From the NCBI RefSeq assembly GCF_964656455.1, contig NC_135719.1, positions 77,967,562 through 78,031,561 on the forward strand: 64,000 nt of DNA, read 5' to 3'. The stretch's first letter is position 1; every line of letters starts with the position of its first letter. Both the position numbers and the translations under genes were made by a program. The notes beneath the pieces were generated by a model. The model made no database searches. It saw only the letters and a program-made list of their open reading frames with translations, and was not told the DNA's origin. Below, piece by piece: positions 57,791 through 64,000 of this stretch. This DNA is from Halichoerus grypus. Taxonomy: Eukaryota; Chordata; Mammalia; Carnivora; Phocidae.

Positions 57791-58604
57791 TCACTGATTT
57801 TATTTTTATGCACATTTTCTTTCTGGGTTGCTTGGATCAGTACCTGAAAATGCCAAAAATATATGGAATCATCAATATGTGCTGGAGGCCTATACTGGGG
57901 AGGCTTCTGGAAAAGGAAATCTTTGAGCAGGTTTTGAAGGATAAAAGATGCATGGCTCTCTCCTGTCTCCAAGACTTGTCTGCTGTTCCTTCTGCTAGAA
58001 GCATTCTCCATGCCACTCTGTCCCCCATGCTCGCTCCTCCTCACCCATTAGATCTTAGTTAAGTCGACCACCAACATGAACAATGATCCACCCTGTTATT
58101 CTCTCCAATGTTTTTTTTAATGTAAAAGAAGTTCAAGTAAATTCTCCTGTCTATTCAGCAATTCCTTGTCCAATTCTTCTTTCTGATGTACCTCATTGAG
58201 GTCCATTATATTTGGACAGAACCAGATGTTCCAAATTTATTTGGCTTTTTATTCTATCAAAAGTCCCATTTGCTTAATTACCTAAATTTGAGTTAGCTGC
58301 TACTCCCAAAAAGTGATCAGAAAAAATAATTTACATGGTATGTGAAAGACTTGTCATTTAAATAAATTTTTCCTAGGCACCACTCCTTGTGTTAGCAAGG
58401 CTATTTGGCAACTCAGTTGCTATCATATGTAACTACAGTAATAGTGGCCAAAAGGATGTTATTTGATTTTTGTGAAATGCTCAGGTAATATTTGTCTTCC
58501 AAATTTTATATACTTTTTCCATAGAGGGTATTAATGTGATAGTATGAATTTGAATTCTATCACTTTCTTTAGGTATCAGGAGTGTAAACCTACCAAATGA
58601 ACCA

Positions 58605-59538
58605 ATGGATGGAGCCAATCACCCCGGGGTGTCTGAGTTTGTGTTCCTGGGACTCTCCAATTCCTGGGAGATCCAGCTTCTTTTTTGCTTTTATTGTCTT
58701 TTATATATGTCTAGGATGATGGGAATCCTTCTAGTAGGGGTCACTGTGACTTCTGACCCTTATACACTCCCCTCCCCATGTATTCTCTGTTAGCCAATCT
58801 CTCCATCATTGACCTGATATTTTGCTCCACTGCAGCAGCCAAGATGCTTTGTGATCTTTTCAGGAAGCAGAAAGTCCTCTCCTTTGGGGGCTATCTAGCT
58901 CAGGTCTTCTTTTGCCATGCTGTTGGAGGCAATGAGATGTACTGCTCATTGCCATGGCCTTTGACAGATATATGGCCATATGTAAGCCTCTCCACTACCT
59001 GACCATCGTGAACCCATGAATGTGCATTTTGATTTTAGTGGTTGTCTGGACCACTGGTTTCATTCACATATTGGCCCAACCAGCTTTTGTGGTAAACTTG
59101 CCCCTCTGTAGCTCTAATGTATTAGATAGCTTTTACTGTGACATACCTTGGCTAATCAAACTTGCCTGTGCAGATACTTATACACTGGTGTTCACGGTCA
59201 CTGCTAATAGTGGGTTCATTTCCTTGGCTGCTTTCTTCTTGCTCATCCTCTCTTATATCTTCTTCCTCGCCACTCTTCAGGAACACTCCTCAGGTAGTTC
59301 ATTCAAGGCTCTTTTTACTCTGTCAGCCATATTATTGTGGTGATTTTATTCTTTGGTCCACTGATTTTTTTCCATATGTGGCCCTCTCCTTCAACACATC
59401 TCGATAAATTTATAGCCAGATTTGATGCAGTCTTAACTCCTTTTCTAAATCTAGGCATATATACATATATACATTCTTCAGGAACAGAGAGATGAAGATG
59501 GCAAAGAGGAGAGTGTTCAGTCAGCTTATGGGGTTTAG
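58605..59538 (+). pseudogene. Olfactory receptor family 4F-like pseudogene, multiple lesions
   Basis: The locus starts with a family-typical MDGANH...VSEFVFLGL and ends near a TAG at 59536, so it spans a full OR length, but the frame is broken repeatedly. Visible lesions: a frameshift in a C-rich stretch at about 58768-58777 before TM2; a one-base loss near 58940 in TM3; a TGA at 59017-59019 after TM4 begins; a one-base loss at about 59326 inside the SAH motif; and disruption with an insertion at about 59445-59485, where the TM7 motif should be. The remaining pieces still show [22 protein letters not shown] in a shifted frame, SFYCDIP and FGPLIFF. An acceptor AG ends at 58572. The number of lesions suggests it lost function well before the OR4F6-like locus did. 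Confidence 0.93.
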
Positions 59539-60116
59539 AAAAAAAATCACTAAATGGCTTTATTGAAACACAAAATTTCCAAGTGACTTTCGATTAATTT
59601 TCTGTTCCTAAAAGCCAATCCTCTAGAAGAAGGGACCATCTTTCTGAGTTCTTATTTTGTTCTTTTGTTTGGAACATATTCCTCTTTTCATTTCTCTTGG
59701 CTCTCTGTGTTGGTTTCTCTACATTAAATAAAACATCTACCTCTTCCAGTTTTGAAGGAGGGGCCTCATGTAGGAGAGAAGACTTATTGTTCAACCCCAC
59801 CCTAGCTCTTACTGTTGTCTCTCAAACCTTTGTGATAATCCAAGCAGTCCACTATATATATTAAAGGTCTGGCATGCAGGATATTTTATAGGGATCACTA
59901 GCTGTGGCAGAGAAAGGGAAGAGGTGGATTGGGCCGAGTGAGAACTCAAACTGTGATGCAGGCATGAGAAAGCCTTGTCCAGCCTGTTAGAGCTACACTG
60001 CAGCAGGCTAAGATGGGCGCACACACCCTTCCATCCCCACCGCAATCAGTCTTTGGATGAGGACATGCTCTGAAAACAGTCTTGCAGGAGCTGACGGCTG
60101 GGGCAACAAGTATTTC

Positions 60117-60486
60117 TTCTTTTTCTTCTTTTTTTAAAAAAGAGTTATTTATTTGAGAGAGAGAGAGAGCACAAGCAGGCTCTTGTGTGTGTGTGTGTGT
60201 GGGGGGGGGAGGGCAAAGGGGGAGAAATCCTCAAGCTGACTCCCTGCCCAGCCTGGGCCCCAACTCAGGGCTGGATCCCAGGACCCGGAGATCATGACCT
60301 GAGCTGAAACCAAGAGTTGGTCACTGAACCAACTGAGCCACCCAAACACCACCCCCCACTCTTTTTTTTTAAGTAGGCTCCACGCACATCGTGGAACAAA
60401 ATGCAGGGTTTGAACTCACAACCCTGAGATCAAGACCTGAGCTGAGATCGGGGTGGGTGCTTAATCAGGGAGCCACCCAGCCGCCC
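60117..60486 (-). mobile_element. Composite of two CAN-SINE-like pieces
   Basis: A minus-strand SINE with a TG repeat (60180-60200) is followed by a second minus-strand piece (60361-60486: AAGTAGGCTCCACGC, GAGCCACCCAGCCGCCCC). Flanks CAACAAGTATTTCTT (60102) / CAACAAGTTCTTTTA (60487) suggest one outer target duplication. 59540-60100 after the OR pseudogene is unclassified. Confidence 0.8.
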
Positions 60487-60601
60487 CAACAAGTTCTTTT
60501 AAGGGGCATCTAAGCAGCTTATGACTATGTTCACTGCTTCAGCATAAAAATGAAAGAAGTCTTATCCTCATTAACAGATGAGAAAACTGAGCCTATAATA
60601 T

Positions 60602-60815
60602 ATAATATATCTCTCTCTCTATAAATATATATATTTAAGGATTTTATCTATTCATTTGAGAGAGAGAGAAGGAGCAGGGAGAAGGACAGAGGGAGAGGGA
60701 GAAGCAGCGCCCCTACCGAGCAGGGAGCCTGACCTTGGGCTCCATCCCAGGACCCAGGGATCACAGCCCCAGCAGAAGGCAGCCGATTAACCTACTGAGC
60801 CACCCAGGAGCCCTG
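60602..60815 (-). mobile_element. CAN-SINE, first of two at one target
   Basis: Minus-strand SINE between AGCCTATAATAT (60590-60601) and AGCCTATTATAT (60816-60827), with a TA/CT-rich tail side. Confidence 0.9.
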
Positions 60816-60827
60816 AGCCTATTATAT

Positions 60828-61034
60828 TATATCTTATTTTTTTTGACAGATTTTATTTTATTTTATTTTATTTGTCAGAGAGAGAGTGAGCACAAGCAGA
60901 AGGAGCGGCAGGCAGAGGGAGAAGCAGGCTCCCCGTTGAGGAAGGGGCCCAATGTGGGACTCGATCCCAGGACCCTGGGATGACGACCTCAGCCAAAGGC
61001 AGACGCTTAATCCACTGAGCCACCCAGGCGTCCC
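60828..61034 (-). mobile_element. CAN-SINE, second of two at one target
   Basis: Minus-strand SINE between AGCCTATTATAT copies at 60816-60827 and 61035-61046. Confidence 0.93.
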
Positions 61035-61139
61035 AGCCTATTATATTTTAAGAGCTCCCAGTAGTGGAGGGTGTGCCAAGCCTTTCAGGGTCTCAAAGTG
61101 AGGATCTCAAACAGCACCTAGATTCAGGTGGAATGGAAG

Positions 61140-61370
61140 CCAGACTCTCAGGCAGTAGCTTTTAAAGTATTTAATATACACCACAAAAATAAAAAATGGT
61201 AATTTTATGAGGTGATGGAAGTGTTAACTAAGCCTATTGTGATAATTATTTTGTAATGATAATATATAAGTGTATCAAATTATCACTCCTACACCTTAAG
61301 CTTATACAATGTTTTATGTCAATTATATCTTAATAAAGCCAGAACAAAAATAAAATAAAATTTAAAAAAT
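61140..61370 (+). mobile_element. Plus-strand L1 3' end
   Basis: GGTGATGGAAGTGTTAACTAAGCC, ATCAAATTATCACTCCTACACCTTAAGC, TCAATTATATCTTAATAAAG, A-rich end. Confidence 0.9.
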
Positions 61371-61379
61371 AAAAGAAAT

Positions 61380-62350
61380 GCAAATACGTACAGTTTTATG
61401 AGACCACAAGCGTAAGCGTTGTGACCCACTAGAGCCAGGCGATCCAGAGGTGTCCCCTGAGTGGCAGTCACAAAAATCGGGGGCCTGTCTGGGAGATACC
61501 AGTGAGCCGTAGCAAGGCAGAGGGAGAGCGAGATGGCGAGCACCTGCAACAGTCCCTGAGAACAGGAGAGCACGAGATCCGGTCCATCATCAGGCCCCTA
61601 CACGTGAGCCAAACCTGAAGCCCGCCCCTCAGGCACAAGCTTCCGAACAAGCAAACGGGTCTTTTTTCCCAGAAACGCTGGGCTGCCCCAGCCTTAGCAG
61701 TGCCCTGGGGGTGGTAGCCTGCCAAGAACTATGTCTCTGATGGTTACAGTCCTGTGGGATCCAGGAACACTAGCACCCCTGGTCACCAGAGCCTGGACAT
61801 CAAGGGCATCCCCAGGCGGCAGCCACAAAGACAAGCACACAAGACGCAAGAAAAACCTCCCCTCCACGAGAGACTGGCGCTCGGGGCTCGGCAGAGGGAA
61901 ACGCCAAGGTGGCGCCCGCCAGTCTCCATCGCTGGAGAGGGCCCCCCCGCCCCCCGCAAGCCTCCACATGTGTGTTAAATCAGACGCCTGCCCCTCAGGC
62001 CAATGCTCCAAGACAGTAAAAAAAGCAAGAGAGCCTCTCACACACAAAGGCTGGTTGTCCCTCCATCTGCTGCCTCCACGTTGGGCCCTGAGGCAGGTGA
62101 GTCCAAGCGCATGGGCCCATTAAGAGCTGTTTTTCGGGTCATTCTAAACTTGTGGGTCTTGTGGATGCCGGCTTTGTTGTTTTTCAAAGCTAGCTGTTTT
62201 GGGGGCTCGGCAGGTGCTTGTCTTAAGAGTGGGGGTGACGGATGTGGGGTTCAAACCCTTCACTCTTTGGGGAGAAGCTCACGGTTTTGAGTTCCCTGTC
62301 AGTTGCAGTGCTGGGGTTGGGGTTTATGGTTACATTGTGTTCCAGCCTCT
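61380..62350. other. GC-rich block with internal direct repeats
   Basis: Distinctly richer in G, C and CpG than the rest of the window, and directly follows an L1 A-tail. A diverged unit CC(C)GCCCCTCAGGC occurs at about 61620 and 61988 in similar context (GAGCCAAAC.. / GTTAAATCAGACG..). Many open frames of 70-130 codons on both strands are explained by the high GC content. The 3' part (AAGAGCTGTTTTTCGGG...TTGTGGATGCCGG) looks like a known interspersed repeat, but I cannot name it. A SINE at 62354 interrupts the same material, which continues to about 62760. Confidence 0.5.
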
Positions 62351-62353
62351 CCT

Positions 62354-62561
62354 TTTTTTTTTTTTTTTTTTTTAAGATTTTATTTATTTATGTGACAGAG
62401 AGAGACACAGCGAGAGAGGGAACACAAGCAGCGGGAGTGGGAGAGGGAGAAGCAGGCTCCCCGCGGAGCAGGGAGCCCGATGTGGGGCTCGATCCCAGGA
62501 CCCTGGGATCATGACCTGAGCCGAAGGCAGACGCTTAAGGACTGAGCCACCCAGGCGCCCA
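62354..62561 (-). mobile_element. CAN-SINE with target-site duplication
   Basis: Near-consensus minus-strand SINE. Flanked by TGTTCCAGCCTCTCCT (62338-62353) and TGTCCCAGCCTCTCCT (62562-62577), one mismatch. Confidence 0.96.
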
Positions 62562-62769
62562 TGTCCCAGCCTCTCCTACCTGCTTAGATGTGGGCCTTTC
62601 TTGACGTAGGAGTCAGTTTTTAGTTTGTTTGTTTGTTTTTTTTTTCAGAAGAAGCTGTTCCACAGATAATGTAGATAAGGTGTGTTTGTGGGAGGGGGTG
62701 AGTTCAGGATCCTTTTTCGTCACCACCTTGAACTGGAATGGGGCGGGGACCATCTTCCTATTATATATA

Positions 62770-63670
62770 ACCGCGTGTTCACGGACCTTCCTCACTCATA
62801 CGGTGATCAGTTTTGTTCTCACTGAAGAATGGGTGACATTCTTTGCCGAAAAGAAAAAAAGAAACTTTTATATTAATGGTTTTATATTAATGGTTTAGAA
62901 ATCAAAGATTACCTTAGCCCTTATTTTTCAGTTCCTAAACAACCATGTCAGTAATACATGTCACACATAATAGATAATGATTTAAATAAATTTGTTTCTC
63001 AGGATAAGCATATTACTGTTTTCAGGCTATCCTGCCCTATAATTGATATATTTGTTAACATCATGCTTTATTATCTGTGTCTCATGTCTCTTATCTCCCT
63101 TTCACTTGTTCTGCTTTGTTATTTTAGCCTTTTGGTTATGGGTAGGAAGCAGTAATCTTCTTTAAGATCTGTGGTTACTTACATATTCTAATTTACAATT
63201 CTTTCATTCTGTGTTCCATATGTTAAAGAATGTTCTCGACTTTATTTTCAGTCAAATAGATCAGGTGCTGGCAAACTTTCTATAAAGGGTGATGAAAGAA
63301 AGAACTCTCTAAAGACCTGACATTTTAGATTTCTTTCTAAAGAGTGTGTTTCCTGGGCAGCTGTCCTAACTTGGGCTTGAATAAAGTTTCTTTCTTACTT
63401 TTAGAGATTCTATAAAGTTTGTTCATTTTGTGTCAACAAGGATCAGATTGTAAATAGTTTCAGATTTGTGGGCTGTATGATATCTTTTGCGATCACTCAG
63501 TTATGCTGTGGTAGTATTGAAATAGCCATAGACAATACATAGATGAATAGACATTGCTGATTTCCAATAAAACTTTATTAAAAAAACAGGAGGCAGGACA
63601 GATCTGGGGTGCCCAGTATATAGATTTGCCTGTTCCCCCAAATATCACAATCTTTGTCTTAAAACAAGTT
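62770..63670. other. Unclassified intergenic stretch
   Basis: AT-rich, nothing recognised. Confidence 0.4.
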
Positions 63671-63679
63671 TAAAATGAA

Positions 63680-63850
63680 AGGCAGTATAGCATCACACAA
63701 AATTTGCAGTTACAATTCAGAGCTTTTGGTCCCAACGGCACCAACTCACTTGCTGTGTTATCTTACCTGTCACTTAACCCCTCTGAATTTCAGTTTCTTC
63801 CAACACTGCACCAGAATTCACAGATTTACGGTTATGACTAATTGAGATAA
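63680..63850 (+). repeat. MIR element
   Basis: GGCAGTATAGCATCAC, CACTTGCTGTGTTATCTTACCTGTCACTTAACCCCTCTGAATTTCAG: plus-strand MIR including its core. Confidence 0.8.
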
Positions 63851-64000
63851 TATTTGACAAGACTTTATTAATTTAAAAATTAGCCTGGGTGCCTTTCCTG
63901 AACTATAGCCATTTGCTTGAAGTCTATCAGCTTAAAAATAAAATTTGTTTTATCTTCTAATTCACATTAAACTTACCTTTTAATTCTCTCTCTCTTCTTT

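Noticed and set aside
61319..62290. Several overlapping open frames of 74-130 codons on both strands
   Set aside because: High GC content makes stops rare here. Frames on both strands overlap each other, cross repeat-like units and show no protein family.

Overview
This window is AT-rich, gene-poor vertebrate nuclear DNA. The sequence points to an arctoid carnivoran (the bear, seal, walrus and mustelid group). More than twenty copies of a tRNA-derived CAN-SINE are present. Read on its own sense strand, each starts with a block close to GGCGCCTGGGTGGCTCAG and ends in a CT-rich stretch and an A-rich (AAATAAAT) tail. That head differs from the typical dog and cat subfamilies. Carnivore-type L1 3' ends are also abundant. 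The exact species cannot be fixed from the sequence.

The only protein-coding genes I can support are olfactory receptors (ORs) of subfamily 4F. There are five loci, all on the + strand, spaced about 12-14 kb apart: an intact gene at 6564-7502, a one-lesion pseudogene resembling OR4F6 at 20390-21309, an intact OR4F15-like gene at 32208-33137, an open gene with an altered TM7 motif at 46213-47136, and a badly broken pseudogene at 58605-59538. Each has a polypyrimidine tract plus AG 20-45 bases before its start, the usual OR layout of upstream non-coding exons and one coding exon. The order OR4F6-like then OR4F15-like, same strand and about 12 kb apart, resembles the human 15q26.3 cluster. Diverged but recognisable non-coding segments lie 3-6.5 kb upstream of the first four loci and look like duplicated OR promoter regions.

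The rest is mostly transposon-derived. 0-6 kb: L1 tails, SINEs, a polypyrimidine tract and a CA repeat. 7.5-20 kb: a broken minus-strand L1 (11.2-13.1 kb), nested SINEs, an LTR-like repeat (14.4-14.8 kb) and a quiet unclassified stretch (15-18 kb). 21-32 kb: a solo LTR-like element (23.7-24.5 kb) and more SINEs. 33-44 kb: a decayed class I endogenous retrovirus pol region, split by a plus-strand L1. Part of it is duplicated as two nearly identical inverted arms of about 1 kb (38120-39124 and 40042-41047) around a 917-base spacer. 44-58 kb: L1 tails, a 330-base tandem duplication just before the fourth OR, LTR-like repeats and a second retroviral pol trace near 54 kb. 60-62.6 kb: several SINEs, two of them at the same target, and an unusually GC-rich repeat-bearing block.

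I found no CRISPR, tRNA, rRNA or operon-like structure. The strongest candidate for something unusual is the near-perfect inverted repeat inside otherwise decayed retroviral sequence. Next are the shared upstream OR segments and the TM7 substitution in the fourth OR. All comparisons were made by eye without alignment or database search.
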